From assembly GCF_042850945.1 (NCBI RefSeq), contig NZ_AP031496.1, forward strand, positions 2,108,001 to 2,172,000: a stretch of 64,000 bases of DNA. The letters are read 5' to 3'. The notes under the pieces were generated by a model. The model did not search any database, had not been told where the DNA came from, and worked only from the letters and a program-made list of their open reading frames with translations. The translations under genes were made by a program, and so were the position numbers. Every line of letters begins with the position of its first letter. The first letter of the stretch is position 1. Of the stretch, positions 1-8,275 are shown one piece after another. The DNA comes from Halioxenophilus aromaticivorans. GTDB taxonomy: Bacteria; Pseudomonadota; Gammaproteobacteria; Pseudomonadales; Cellvibrionaceae.

Positions 1-1222
1 GACCGGGTTTCAAAATAACCAGAGCCGCCAGTCGCTTTTTGTTCGGTGGTAAAAACGCCACGCCATCTTCCAAGCCTTCATACTGCAGCAGAATACGATT
101 AATTTCGGCCAGCGAGCCCCGCTTGCCGGCAATGTTGACGACATCGTCGGTTCGCCCGGTCAATCGGAAGTGGTGCTCGTCTACCAGCTCTAGAAAGTCG
201 CCAAGCACCACGCTTTGATCAATATGACTTGCCGTGGCTTGGCTGTGCCCGGTTTGCAGCTGGTTTAATGCGAAGGCATCGAACAATCGCCAGGTTTGGC
301 TCTCTGCGGTAAAGCGTACGGCCATTGAGCCCATTTCACTGCAACCATAAACCTCGGCAACCTTGCCCTGCAAGCTGTGTTCAACTTGGCTGGCCAACAC
401 TTGAGGCAAGGGCGCAGTGGCGCACAGGATTCGCTCACAGGCCGGTAATGCCAGACCTGCATTTACCAACGCCCGTAGGTGAATCGGTGCCGATACCAGC
501 AATCTTGGCTTTGGCAGCTGGGCGGCTAAGCCGGCGATATCGGAGGGGTAAAAGGGTTTGGCGTCACTCATCACGGTATCGGCCACCAAGGGCATCAGTA
601 CCGTGGTTTCTAGCCCCCACATATGTTGGCCGGGCACAGTGGCTATTTGGTAGGTGGTTTGGCTGAGGTCACTGAGCATAAACCGAGCATTGTGGTGGTT
701 TGCCGCCGACAATGTGCCCCAGGTTTTAACGATAGGTTGCGACTGGCCTGTGGAGCCGGAAGTAAAGCAAATGGCGGCAATATGATGATTGGTAACACGG
801 GGCAGGCTGGTTGATGTGAATGGGGCTAAGCCGGGTACCAACTGACTTAAGTCGACTTTGGGGGTGTTGTTCGTCAGCGAATATTCCAGCGAGCCATCGT
901 GGATTACATAGCTTGGATGCTGTTCGGCTAGGCTAAGTAGGGTGTTATTGGCCTTGTTTGGCGGCAGTAGGTTGGTTTGGCTGCGGACCAATACGGCACA
1001 GAAAACCACGGTAAATAAATAGCGATTTTCACACAAGTTGATCGCGTAGGGGTGCTCGGGTAAATATTGGGCTAGGCTTTGCACATGCTGGCAAAACTGA
1101 GCGCAGGAGACCAGGCCCGGTTGCAGGTCCAGGGCCGCCAGCGGCGTACTTAAGTAGGCAAACGGTGCGCTGGCATCGCGCTCGATGATGGGGCTGGTGC
1201 TGGCATTAGGTTGGGCGGCCAA
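1..1222 (-). CDS. AMP-dependent acyl/aryl-acid ligase of the aryl-polyene cluster (ApeH-like), C-terminus cut by window edge
   Basis: This reading frame runs off the left edge, so only the first 407 or so residues are visible. It is an ANL-superfamily adenylating enzyme: the ATP-binding P-loop reads CFTSGSTGQSQP, a YGCSE block follows (the usual YGxTE position), and the hinge region reads GRTDDIVNIAGKRGSL. In aryl-polyene clusters such an enzyme (ApeH) activates the aromatic starter acid and loads it on an acyl carrier protein; here the substrate is inferred to be the hydroxybenzoate made by the nearby chorismatase. The start is a TTG at 1222, because an in-frame TGA lies 9-11 bases upstream and no in-frame ATG is near; it begins about 20 bases after the carrier-protein stop, so translational coupling is likely. 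Family is clear; the exact substrate is inference. Confidence 0.88.
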   Translation of the reverse strand, partial: MAAQPNASTSPIIERDASAPFAYLSTPLAALDLQPGLVSCAQFCQHVQSLAQYLPEHPYAINLCENRYLFTVVFCAVLVRSQTNLLPPNKANNTLLSLAEQHPSYVIHDGSLEYSLTNNTPKVDLSQLVPGLAPFTSTSLPRVTNHHIAAICFTSGSTGQSQPIVKTWGTLSAANHHNARFMLSDLSQTTYQIATVPGQHMWGLETTVLMPLVADTVMSDAKPFYPSDIAGLAAQLPKPRLLVSAPIHLRALVNAGLALPACERILCATAPLPQVLASQVEHSLQGKVAEVYGCSEMGSMAVRFTAESQTWRLFDAFALNQLQTGHSQATASHIDQSVVLGDFLELVDEHHFRLTGRTDDVVNIAGKRGSLAEINRILLQYEGLEDGVAFLPPNKKRLAALVILKPG

Positions 1223-1243
1223 TTGGGGAAATCAGCGTAAAAC

Positions 1244-1507
1244 TTAGCGGCGCTGTTCAATAAACGCGCACAGGCTTTGAAGGTTGTAGAAAGCCTCTTT
1301 GGTTTGCTCTTCTTCGGCTTTCATTTGAATGCCGTACTTTTGTGAGATTGCCAACGCGATTTCCAGTGCGTCGATGCTATCCAAGCCGAGGCCTTCACCG
1401 AATAAGGGTTCGGTTGGATTGATATCTTGTGCGGACTTGTCTTCCAGGTCCAATGCTTCGATTAAAAGAGATGCGATTTCTGTTTCAAACGCAGTCTGAC
1501 TAGTCAC
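1244..1507 (-). CDS. Acyl carrier protein 1 of the aryl-polyene cluster (ApeE-like)
   Basis: An 87-residue acidic helical carrier protein with the phosphopantetheine attachment motif GLGLDSIDALEI around residues 40-51; the serine of LDSID is the expected modification site. The LFGEGLGLDSIDALEIAL stretch is characteristic of one of the two carrier proteins in aryl-polyene clusters. It starts with GTG at 1507 and is the first gene of a leftward pair with the AMP ligase. It faces a divergent rightward operon across about 150 bases that contain a perfect palindrome. A second, different carrier protein lies at 3751-3987, the usual two-carrier arrangement of these type II systems. Confidence 0.93.
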   Translation of the reverse strand: MTSQTAFETEIASLLIEALDLEDKSAQDINPTEPLFGEGLGLDSIDALEIALAISQKYGIQMKAEEEQTKEAFYNLQSLCAFIEQRR

Positions 1508-1539
1508 AAGTACAACTCCGGGCGCAGCTTTTTTTTTGA

Positions 1540-1565
1540 GGGGGCGTAGTTTAAACTACGCCCCC
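1540..1565. promoter_or_regulatory. 26-bp perfect palindrome between divergent pigment operons
   Basis: Two 13-base arms (GGGGGCGTAGTTT and its exact reverse complement) meet with no spacer. A run of nine T residues lies just left of it on the + strand. It sits between the divergent starts of acyl carrier protein 1 and the chorismatase, so an operator for a dimeric regulator is the simplest reading. It does not look like a terminator for either direction, because the T-run precedes the hairpin on the + strand and becomes an A-run after it on the - strand. Confidence 0.6.
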
Positions 1566-1658
1566 AGTTAAGTCACCCTGCGTAAAACGTAAAAATTGCT
1601 TAAACAACAACAGTTTGCGGAGCCAGCGTTAACCAGTACGGATACTTTTAGGCTTTTT

Positions 1659-2687
1659 ATGCGTCAATCTAAGTCGCCCTTATCGGCCTCTTCTGCGGCC
1701 AATACTCCACCTAATACTGTCGCTGCGACTAGCTTTCTCAGCGTCAGTCAGTCGAACAGCGCCCGGGCGATGGCAACTGTGGTGTTCGGTATCAATGCAT
1801 TTGATCAATCAGCTTTAATAGCCGCAGCAGCGCAACAGCAGGCGTTTGGCTGCGAGCTGCCTTTGTTGGCTGGCGATTGCCAAGTAGAAAACTGGCACGT
1901 GGGCGATCAGCCAGTGGAGCGCGGCCAAATTGGTGCAGTGCACTGGGCCTGCGGCGGTGGATTTTTGTTTGTTGGGCTAACCCTCGATTGTGGCTCAGCG
2001 GACGATATCACAGCACTGGCTAAGTTGGCCTATGAGCAATTGTTGGCGCTGGTGGCAGAGTCGGCGTCGCCGCACTTGCTGCGTTGCTGGAACTATGTGC
2101 CCAACATTAATGGCGGAATGGAGAAGGGAAATGCTGACCATGAAGTTTACAAACGATTTTGCACTGGGCGGCTACGGGCATTTGAGCAGGCTGGTTTGCA
2201 GTCTGCTGATTTCCCAGCGGCCAGCGCCGTAGGCCATAGCGGAGACAGCCTCACTATCCACTTACTGGCCAGCCAGACTCCGGGGTGTCATTTGGCCAAT
2301 ACCAAGCAGGTGGATGCATTTTCCTATCCGCGACAATACGGTATTTCTAGCCCTTCGTTTGCACGAGCAACTCTATGGCAACAAGGCGACGACACTGTGT
2401 TACTGGTTTCTGGTACCGCCAGTATTGTCGGTCACGAGAGCCTGCACATCGGCGATTTGGGCGCTCAAGTGCAAGTAACCTTTGAAAACATCAGCCATTT
2501 ACTAAACCAGGCTAATAAACGGTGCCAGCAGGTGCGGTTTGTTAGAGTGTACCTTCGCCACGAAGAGCACCTCGCTGAAGCGAAGGCGCTGGTAGAGCGC
2601 GAGTATCAGCAGGCTGAGGTTGTCTATTTACTGGCCGACATCTGCCGTTCTGAGCTACTGGTAGAAATAGAGTGCTTTTGCGCTTGA
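1659..2687 (+). CDS. xanB2: XanB2/FkbO-type chorismatase (hydroxybenzoate synthase)
   Basis: Chorismatases of this family remove pyruvate from chorismate; XanB2 of Xanthomonas gives 3- and 4-hydroxybenzoate, the former being the xanthomonadin starter. The family blocks are visible in order: RCWNYVPNIN, YKRFCTGRLRAFEQ, FPAASAVGH, a YPRQYGISSPSFARA block and SGTASIVGHESLHIGD near the C-terminal third. The ATG at 1659 (342 residues) is chosen because TTTTAGG lies at a suitable distance upstream; a TTG at 1596 would add 21 residues but has no clear ribosome site. It opens the rightward operon, 9 bases before the acyltransferase. Its presence suggests the aryl head comes from chorismate rather than from tyrosine by an ammonia lyase. 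The product isomer cannot be read from sequence. Confidence 0.87.
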   Translation: MRQSKSPLSASSAANTPPNTVAATSFLSVSQSNSARAMATVVFGINAFDQSALIAAAAQQQAFGCELPLLAGDCQVENWHVGDQPVERGQIGAVHWACGGGFLFVGLTLDCGSADDITALAKLAYEQLLALVAESASPHLLRCWNYVPNINGGMEKGNADHEVYKRFCTGRLRAFEQAGLQSADFPAASAVGHSGDSLTIHLLASQTPGCHLANTKQVDAFSYPRQYGISSPSFARATLWQQGDDTVLLVSGTASIVGHESLHIGDLGAQVQVTFENISHLLNQANKRCQQVRFVRVYLRHEEHLAEAKALVEREYQQAEVVYLLADICRSELLVEIECFCA

Positions 2688-2696
2688 GCCAATACG

Positions 2697-3491
2697 ATGT
2701 CGGTTAAGCAGCTGTGGAGAATCGGTGCCGCCGGCTTTAGCTATGGGCTGTTTGCTATTGGAGCAATACTGCCTGCGGCACTGTCACTCATCCTATTTAC
2801 TGTGCCTTGTTCTCAATATCAACGGCAGACCATAACGCGCGCGTTCATCAGGCTAATGTGCCTAAGTTATGTTCATTTTATGCAATTGGTCTGGCTCTAC
2901 CGCTATCGCGTGCATCGCCGTAATGTCACTGACATTCGCGGCCACCTTATCATTGCAAACCATCCGATGTTGATTGATGCGCTGTTTGCCATGGCCTACG
3001 TGCGCGATGTGTGTTGCATCGTAAAACCCGCGCTGGCCGCAAATCCATTCACTAGGCTGACCATAAAAGCGGCCGGGTTTAAATTGGCCAACGATGACAA
3101 TCTATTGCAGTCAGCCTGTGAGGCTCTGGCGCGAGGCGAAAATTTATTGATTTTCCCTGAGGGAACCCGCAATGAGTACGATGATCAGCTGGCCTTTAAA
3201 CGCGGTGCCGCCAATATCGCAGTGATGGCGCAATGCCCGATATTACCGATCGTGTTCTATTGTTCGCCAAGAATGCTGCAAAAGGGCGAAAAGTGGTGGC
3301 AATTACCCGAGCAGCCAGCGCAGATTGATATCGTGATTGAGCCCAGTCTTAAGGTGCCTGAATGTGTCGATGCATCGCTACCGCGGACTCGTCAGTACCG
3401 ATTATTGACCGAGTTTCTGATCGAATATTACCGCTCTAGGCTGGCTGACCCCGTTTGTGAGATCGCTCAGTATCACCGGCCCAAGGCTTAA
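2697..3491 (+). CDS. PlsC-like 1-acylglycerol-3-phosphate acyltransferase family protein (ApeD-like)
   Basis: A 264-residue membrane-associated acyltransferase. It has an N-terminal hydrophobic segment (about residues 10-35), the catalytic HX4D motif in NHPMLIDAL, and the substrate-binding block LLIFPEGTRNEYD followed by KRGAANIA and a PILPIVF motif. In aryl-polyene clusters a PlsC-type enzyme is thought to help attach the polyene acyl chain to a membrane lipid acceptor at the inner membrane. It follows the chorismatase by 9 bases. About 260 bases without a gene separate it from acyl carrier protein 2, which has its own strong ribosome site. Acceptor lipid is unknown. Confidence 0.87.
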   Translation: MSVKQLWRIGAAGFSYGLFAIGAILPAALSLILFTVPCSQYQRQTITRAFIRLMCLSYVHFMQLVWLYRYRVHRRNVTDIRGHLIIANHPMLIDALFAMAYVRDVCCIVKPALAANPFTRLTIKAAGFKLANDDNLLQSACEALARGENLLIFPEGTRNEYDDQLAFKRGAANIAVMAQCPILPIVFYCSPRMLQKGEKWWQLPEQPAQIDIVIEPSLKVPECVDASLPRTRQYRLLTEFLIEYYRSRLADPVCEIAQYHRPKA

Positions 3492-3750
3492 ATCCGGCCA
3501 CGGCTTGGTGCTACAATGCCCACGGAGTGAGCTCGTCGATTGCCTAGTTGGTTAAACCCAGGTTGTTTGCCCCGGGTTGTTTAAACTAGGTCGTTGGCAC
3601 AGCGCTGGCTCGGTACACGGAGGTGCCAAAGAATACGATGACGCAATTCAAAGCAATGCCCGAAACAAACAGTGCTTTTGAGTTTTCATCTCGGTACGGC
3701 AAGGATCTGGTGCCAGGATTAAAACGAGTTAAAGGAAAGGAACACCCAAT

Positions 3751-3987
3751 ATGACACGCCAAGAGCTGCACCAACAATTAGCCTCCACCCTCGAAGAACT
3801 GTTCGATACCCCGGCGGCAGAAGTCACCGAAGATGCCAAGCTCTACGAGGATTTGGACATCGACAGCATTGATACTATGGACTTAGTACTGCAGTTAAAG
3901 CAGCAAAAAGGCGATAAAATCAGCCCCGAACTGTTTCGTGATGCACGTACGGTAGGGCAGGTGCTGGACATTTTAGAAGGGCTGTAG
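3751..3987 (+). CDS. Acyl carrier protein 2 of the aryl-polyene cluster (ApeF-like)
   Basis: A 78-residue carrier protein with the attachment motif DLDIDSIDTMDLVLQL; the serine in DSID would carry phosphopantetheine. The preceding KLYEDLDID block resembles the second carrier protein of aryl-polyene clusters, which differs from the LFGEGLGLDSID type at 1244-1507. The start ATG at 3751 follows AAAGGAAAGGAA, a strong ribosome site. The thioesterase begins 2 bases after the stop, so the two are almost certainly co-translated. Confidence 0.93.
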   Translation: MTRQELHQQLASTLEELFDTPAAEVTEDAKLYEDLDIDSIDTMDLVLQLKQQKGDKISPELFRDARTVGQVLDILEGL

Positions 3988-3989
3988 CT

Positions 3990-4412
3990 GTGGCGGAGCT
4001 GGCCTGGGCAGACGTTGAGATAGACATACCGTTTTACGACGTGGATACCTACCGAGTGGTATGGCATGGCAATTATCCAAAGTACTTTGAAGTTTCCCGT
4101 TGTAAGTTGCTGGAACAGCTCGGTATACCCTATTCAACATTGGAAACCCTGGGTTTCTTTTATCCCGTGGTTGCCATGGAAGTAAAGTACCTAAAGCCGT
4201 TGCATTTCACCCAACGTATCGTCGTGCGCGCCAGCTTACGAGAATATCGCAATAAGCTCGATATTCGGTACATCATCCGCGACTATCAAAGCCAAGAAGT
4301 CATCACCAAAGGCCATACCGACCAAGTAGCTGTGTCACCGGAAGGGGATATTCAGTACGAAGCACCTGAGCAAGTAGTGCAGCTTGTAGAGCAGGCGCTG
4401 GCCAGTTTATGA
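3990..4412 (+). CDS. Hotdog acyl-thioesterase (YbgC/4HBT family, ApeK-like)
   Basis: A 140-residue hotdog-fold thioesterase. The N-terminal DIPFYDVDTYRVVWHGNYPK stretch is the 4-hydroxybenzoyl-CoA thioesterase / YbgC signature, with the catalytic aspartate in YDVD and the HGNY turn, and FYPVVAMEVKYLKPL is the usual central helix-to-strand block. In this setting it probably releases or edits carrier-bound acyl intermediates. It starts with GTG 2 bases after carrier protein 2 and overlaps the next gene by ATGA. Confidence 0.9.
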   Translation: MAELAWADVEIDIPFYDVDTYRVVWHGNYPKYFEVSRCKLLEQLGIPYSTLETLGFFYPVVAMEVKYLKPLHFTQRIVVRASLREYRNKLDIRYIIRDYQSQEVITKGHTDQVAVSPEGDIQYEAPEQVVQLVEQALASL

Positions 4413-5146
4413 AGCCGACAATACCAGCAGTTACCTGGCTGCTTTTTTGGCTGCTTTTTTGGCTGCTTTTTTGGAGTTGTGGGGTGGGGCAAGCAGTTGT
4501 CGCGCAGGCCCAAGCCGACCCCATCGCCGAGCTTGATCAATTGTTGCCAAGCCAGTGTTACCAAATGGGCACTTTTGAACAAGAAAAATCCATACCTGGT
4601 TTACCCACGCTGTTGCGATCTTCCGGGCGCTTTCGGTTTGACTGTCAACGCGGTGTGATATGGCTACAGCAAAAGCCCGTGGTGGATGGGTTTTTGTTTG
4701 GCCAAGATGATTCCTATTACAGCATTAATGCCGAGGGCGATTTAGCTGCTTTGGAGGCTAGGTATCAAGCCGCCATTGGCCGCATTATGTTGCTGTTGTT
4801 CTCCGCCAATCAAAGCGATATTCAGCGTCGATTCGACATTGAGCAAGTCAATGCACAGCCGTTGACCTATGAACTAAAACCCAAGCAGCGCCGATTAAAG
4901 CGTGCGGTGCAGTCTATTTTTCTGGTGCAGATGGCTGGCGAAGTGGGCGGCGAAGAGGGCGCCGAAGAAGGCAGCGTTAACACAGTTGAAATGAGCCTAG
5001 TCGACACCGCTGGGCAAACCCTGCGAGTGGTGAATCGGGCCGAGTTAATCAGCAAAAACAGCGCTGCTCAGTCGAACCAGTGCGTTGCTTACATGGGTGA
5101 ATTGGCCGCAACCAGTTGCGCACGTTTGGATGCCGTCGCGCCCTAG
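4409..5146 (+). CDS. LolA-like periplasmic lipid/lipoprotein carrier (ApeL-like)
   Basis: A 245-residue exported protein. A signal peptide covers roughly residues 1-35 and contains the repeated segment WLLFWLLFWLLFW, encoded by three exact 12-bp DNA repeats; cleavage is probably near VVAQAQA. The mature part keeps the LolA-like outline: GTFEQEKSIPGLPTLLRSSG, then a strand-rich half. LolA homologues in these clusters are believed to shuttle the polyene lipid across the periplasm together with the MMPL exporter encoded next. The C-terminal half carries a short acidic, Gly-rich insert (GEEGAEEG, about residues 185-193). It overlaps the thioesterase stop by ATGA. Confidence 0.85.
   Translation: MKPTIPAVTWLLFWLLFWLLFWSCGVGQAVVAQAQADPIAELDQLLPSQCYQMGTFEQEKSIPGLPTLLRSSGRFRFDCQRGVIWLQQKPVVDGFLFGQDDSYYSINAEGDLAALEARYQAAIGRIMLLLFSANQSDIQRRFDIEQVNAQPLTYELKPKQRRLKRAVQSIFLVQMAGEVGGEEGAEEGSVNTVEMSLVDTAGQTLRVVNRAELISKNSAAQSNQCVAYMGELAATSCARLDAVAP
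4437..4472 (+). repeat. Three exact 12-bp tandem repeats in a signal-peptide coding region
   Basis: The unit GGCTGCTTTTTT occurs three times in a row. Each copy adds four codons (frame reads L-F-W-L), so gain or loss of a unit would lengthen or shorten the hydrophobic core of the LolA-like signal peptide without a frameshift. The T6 tracts inside each unit are themselves slippage-prone. Confidence 0.95.
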
Positions 5147-5154
5147 GTTCAGTC

Positions 5155-7464
5155 ATGGTTAATCTGAGAAGTATTGCCGCTACACTCTTGCTCGCCGTTA
5201 TTCTATTTAGCGTTGGTTTTTATTTGGTTCGCGGGGTGTCTGGCCAGCCTTGGCAGATCGATACCGATTTACGCAGCCTAGTACCATCGACGCCCCAGCA
5301 GCAGGTGGTTGCCAAGTCTGTTGATTATTTGTTGGCCGACTTGCAGCAAAATATCCTGTTTCTGATTACCTTGCCGGTTGGCCAGGATGCGGAGTCCGCC
5401 GGGCTCGCTTTAACTCAGGCTCTGGCCGATATTCCCACCTTAGCTGTTACTAATGAACAACAACTGAAAACGCAATTAACAAACTTAATAACCCGCAATC
5501 GGTTTTATTTATTAACGCCCGAGCAGCGGGCGATGCTGGAGCCAGGCAGCTCAGCAAAGGCAATAGCGCAACAGGCGGTACAGGAGCGTTACGCGCTATC
5601 GGCTACACCGCAAATAATCCCTTTTGAGATCGATCCATTGGGTTGGTATTCGCAGCAATGGTTTGGATTATTGGCAGGTCTTCAATCCAATCAAGCTCTG
5701 CCCGATCACATCTACAGTGTGAGTGCGCAATTAACAACAACCACCTTTGGCATGCAGGGCCAAGCAGAATTGTTACAAAGTATTGAGGCGGCTGAAAAGT
5801 CGGTAAAGGCTTTGTATCCGAACAGCAGCATACAACACAGCGGCGTCTTTTTTTATGCCGCCGCCGCGGCTGAAGAATCCAAGCGCGATATTACCCGCAT
5901 CAGTATTATTTCGGGTGTTACGGTAATTGTGCTGCTGTTTATTGTGTTTCGGGCATTTAGCTCGGTTATATTTCCTCTGCTTAGTATTGCTTTGGGCGTG
6001 GCCTTCGCCTTTGCCTGTGTCCACATAGTGTTTGGCGGCGTGCATATTTTAACGGTGGTGTTTGGCGCTAGTCTGATTGGCATTGTCGTGGACTACTCCA
6101 TTCACAGTTTTTTTCATCTTTCTGGTGGTGGCGAGACCCGCAGTTTGCACCGGGCGTTGCTGTTAAGCTTGGTGACGTCTTTGGTGGGATACGCCGCCTT
6201 GGGATTATCGCACTTGCCAGCTCTAAGCCAGGTGGCTGTGTTTTCCTGTGCCGGAATGATCGCCGCTTGGTTATTGGTTGTTGTGCTAGCGCCGGGGTTC
6301 GGACGCCAGCTTCAGCTTAATACCGGCGCCCTAGCGCGCTTGCAACAGTGGATCAACAAACCCGTACTTTGGGGTAAACCGGGCTGGCTCAGTGTGGTGG
6401 CTGTGGTCTGCGTACTGGCTGGGCTTACGCTTAGCCTATTGCAGCCTAGTAATGCTAGTCCGTTTGGTTTTTTTAAGCCAAACCCTGCGGTGTTGGCCAT
6501 GGACCAAGCCGTTGCTAAGCAAATTCAAGGGTTTGAGCCGGCAACTTTTGTGGTGATTACCGGCCGTGATGAAAACAGCGTGTATGAACAAAGCCAGCTG
6601 TTTTTCGAGCAGGTGGCAAAGAGCGAACAATTAAGCGTCGACGATTTTTTTTCGGTGACGCAATGGAGGCCATCCAGCCGGCAGCAGCGTTCGGATTATC
6701 GATCCCAGCAAGCGCTTTATCAGCCCGGTGGCGTGGTAGAACACTATTATCAATTGCTCGGCGTAGGCCCAGGCGTCGCGCTGGCCGAGATGCAAACCGC
6801 CTATCGTGAGGCCGATGGCCAGCAAACGGACACAAGCCAATGGCTGAGTTTTTTTGGTACATCAGTCCCAGCGCTTTGGCAAAAGACCGACCAAGGGTTG
6901 CTCAATATTATTTTAATAAAGCAGGGTGTTGATCTGTCTGCTCTGCAAGGATTGTTAGCAGGTAGTGGTCGGATTAGTTTATTCCGTTCAATTGAGCAAA
7001 CCCAGCAAATGCTAACCACTCAAAAAAATAGTGCGTCGTTGATGTTACTACTGGCCTATGGCTGTGTTGGGCTATTCTTACTCGGTTATTTTAGGCGGTT
7101 TTCTGCCCTGGCTATAGTTTTAATTCCTATGTGTGGTACCGGGCTAATGGTTGTGGTGTTCAGTTTATTTAGCGTGCCGCTGAATCTGTTTCACACCATG
7201 GCGGCCTTTTTAGTGTTGGGTTTGGGCTTAGACTATGGCATTTTTGCTTATCAAATGCGTGGTCATCAGCGAGTTACTGAGCAAGCGGTGATTATTTCTG
7301 CGGCCACCAGTTTGTTATCCTTTGGCTTGTTAGCTTTTAGCCAAGTGCCGGTGGTGAACAGTTTCGGTTGGGCGTTATTAATTGCCAATACGATCAATTT
7401 ACTGGGGGCTATTGTATTAGGTCGGCATTTACCGATGGCAGTCGAGGTACGAGCTGCTCATTAA
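5155..7464 (+). CDS. MMPL/RND-family exporter (ApeM-like)
   Basis: A 769-residue inner-membrane transporter with the MMPL layout: an N-terminal helix (about residues 5-25), a large periplasmic loop, a bundle of helices (about 250-400), a second helix-loop unit and a second bundle at the C-terminus. The DYSIHSFFHL and GLGLDYGIFAYQMRG blocks are the usual paired transmembrane motifs. It is inferred to move the polyene lipid out of the inner membrane toward the LolA-like carrier. The ATG at 5155 is preferred: AGG lies 7 bases upstream and it follows the previous stop by 8 bases, whereas a TTG at 5116 would overlap the previous gene. Confidence 0.9.
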   Translation: MVNLRSIAATLLLAVILFSVGFYLVRGVSGQPWQIDTDLRSLVPSTPQQQVVAKSVDYLLADLQQNILFLITLPVGQDAESAGLALTQALADIPTLAVTNEQQLKTQLTNLITRNRFYLLTPEQRAMLEPGSSAKAIAQQAVQERYALSATPQIIPFEIDPLGWYSQQWFGLLAGLQSNQALPDHIYSVSAQLTTTTFGMQGQAELLQSIEAAEKSVKALYPNSSIQHSGVFFYAAAAAEESKRDITRISIISGVTVIVLLFIVFRAFSSVIFPLLSIALGVAFAFACVHIVFGGVHILTVVFGASLIGIVVDYSIHSFFHLSGGGETRSLHRALLLSLVTSLVGYAALGLSHLPALSQVAVFSCAGMIAAWLLVVVLAPGFGRQLQLNTGALARLQQWINKPVLWGKPGWLSVVAVVCVLAGLTLSLLQPSNASPFGFFKPNPAVLAMDQAVAKQIQGFEPATFVVITGRDENSVYEQSQLFFEQVAKSEQLSVDDFFSVTQWRPSSRQQRSDYRSQQALYQPGGVVEHYYQLLGVGPGVALAEMQTAYREADGQQTDTSQWLSFFGTSVPALWQKTDQGLLNIILIKQGVDLSALQGLLAGSGRISLFRSIEQTQQMLTTQKNSASLMLLLAYGCVGLFLLGYFRRFSALAIVLIPMCGTGLMVVVFSLFSVPLNLFHTMAAFLVLGLGLDYGIFAYQMRGHQRVTEQAVIISAATSLLSFGLLAFSQVPVVNSFGWALLIANTINLLGAIVLGRHLPMAVEVRAAH

Positions 7465-7546
7465 AAGAAACCTTGGTTGGACTTAAAAATAAAAACGGAT
7501 ACTTTTTCCAGCTCGAGTAGAGTTGGCGTTTAAACAAGAGAATACT

Positions 7547-8275
7547 ATGACTAAAAAGCGAGTATTGGTTACCGGCGCCAGCCGAGGTATTGGGCGCGCG
7601 GTTGCAATTCGATTGGCCGAGCAGGGTTTTCACGTGACCGTTCATTATCGTTCCGGTGCGCAGGAGGCCAAACAGGTACTGCAGCACATTACGCAGGCTG
7701 GCGGCAGCGGTGATCTATTGCAATTTGATGTCTCCGACCGAGACCACACCAAGCACGTGTTGGAGCAAGCGGTGGAGGCAAACGGCGCTTATTACGGTGT
7801 GGTATGCAACGCAGGCATGCACAGTGATAACGCCTTTCCTGCTATGACAGGTGAGCAGTGGGATAGTGTGGTCCACACCAACCTCGATGGGTTTTACAAC
7901 GTGCTTCATCCTTTGGTTATGCCCATGATACGTCTGCGCCAAGGTGGCAGAATTGTCACTCTGGCCTCGGTTTCTGGTTTGGTGGGAAATCGCGGGCAGG
8001 CCAATTATAGCGCCGCGAAGGCCGGCGTCATTGGTGCCAGCAAAGCTCTGGCCACCGAGCTCGCAAAGCGTAAGATCACCGTCAATTGTGTCGCACCAGG
8101 CATGATCGAAACCGAAATGACGGATCAGATGGCTGAGTCAGAAATACTCAATGCCATTCCCATGCGCCGTTACGGGCAGGCTGAAGAAGTGGCCGGGTTA
8201 ATTGATTATTTGATGTCCGAGCAAGCCGGGTATGTGACTCGGCAGGTGATTAGTATTAATGGCGGGTTGTGTTAA
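7547..8275 (+). CDS. 3-oxoacyl-ACP reductase, FabG-type ketoreductase (ApeQ-like)
   Basis: A 242-residue short-chain dehydrogenase. The NADP-binding motif TGASRGIGRA sits at about residues 9-18, NAG follows near residue 88, and the catalytic SASG...YxxxK element reads LASVSGL ... YSAAKAG. It would reduce the beta-keto group after each extension of the polyene. The ATG at 7547 is preferred over a TTG at 7523, because the protein then begins right at the first strand (MTKKRVLVTGA). The next gene overlaps its 3' end by 17 bases. Confidence 0.93.
   Translation: MTKKRVLVTGASRGIGRAVAIRLAEQGFHVTVHYRSGAQEAKQVLQHITQAGGSGDLLQFDVSDRDHTKHVLEQAVEANGAYYGVVCNAGMHSDNAFPAMTGEQWDSVVHTNLDGFYNVLHPLVMPMIRLRQGGRIVTLASVSGLVGNRGQANYSAAKAGVIGASKALATELAKRKITVNCVAPGMIETEMTDQMAESEILNAIPMRRYGQAEEVAGLIDYLMSEQAGYVTRQVISINGGLC

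Noticed and set aside
1529..1565. Palindrome plus T-run as a rho-independent terminator
   Set aside because: The T-run precedes the hairpin in the + direction and is an A-run after it in the - direction, and it lies between divergent gene starts.
3586..3777. 63-codon frame on the - strand before acyl carrier protein 2
   Set aside because: It overlaps the carrier-protein start and ribosome site and has no family signature.
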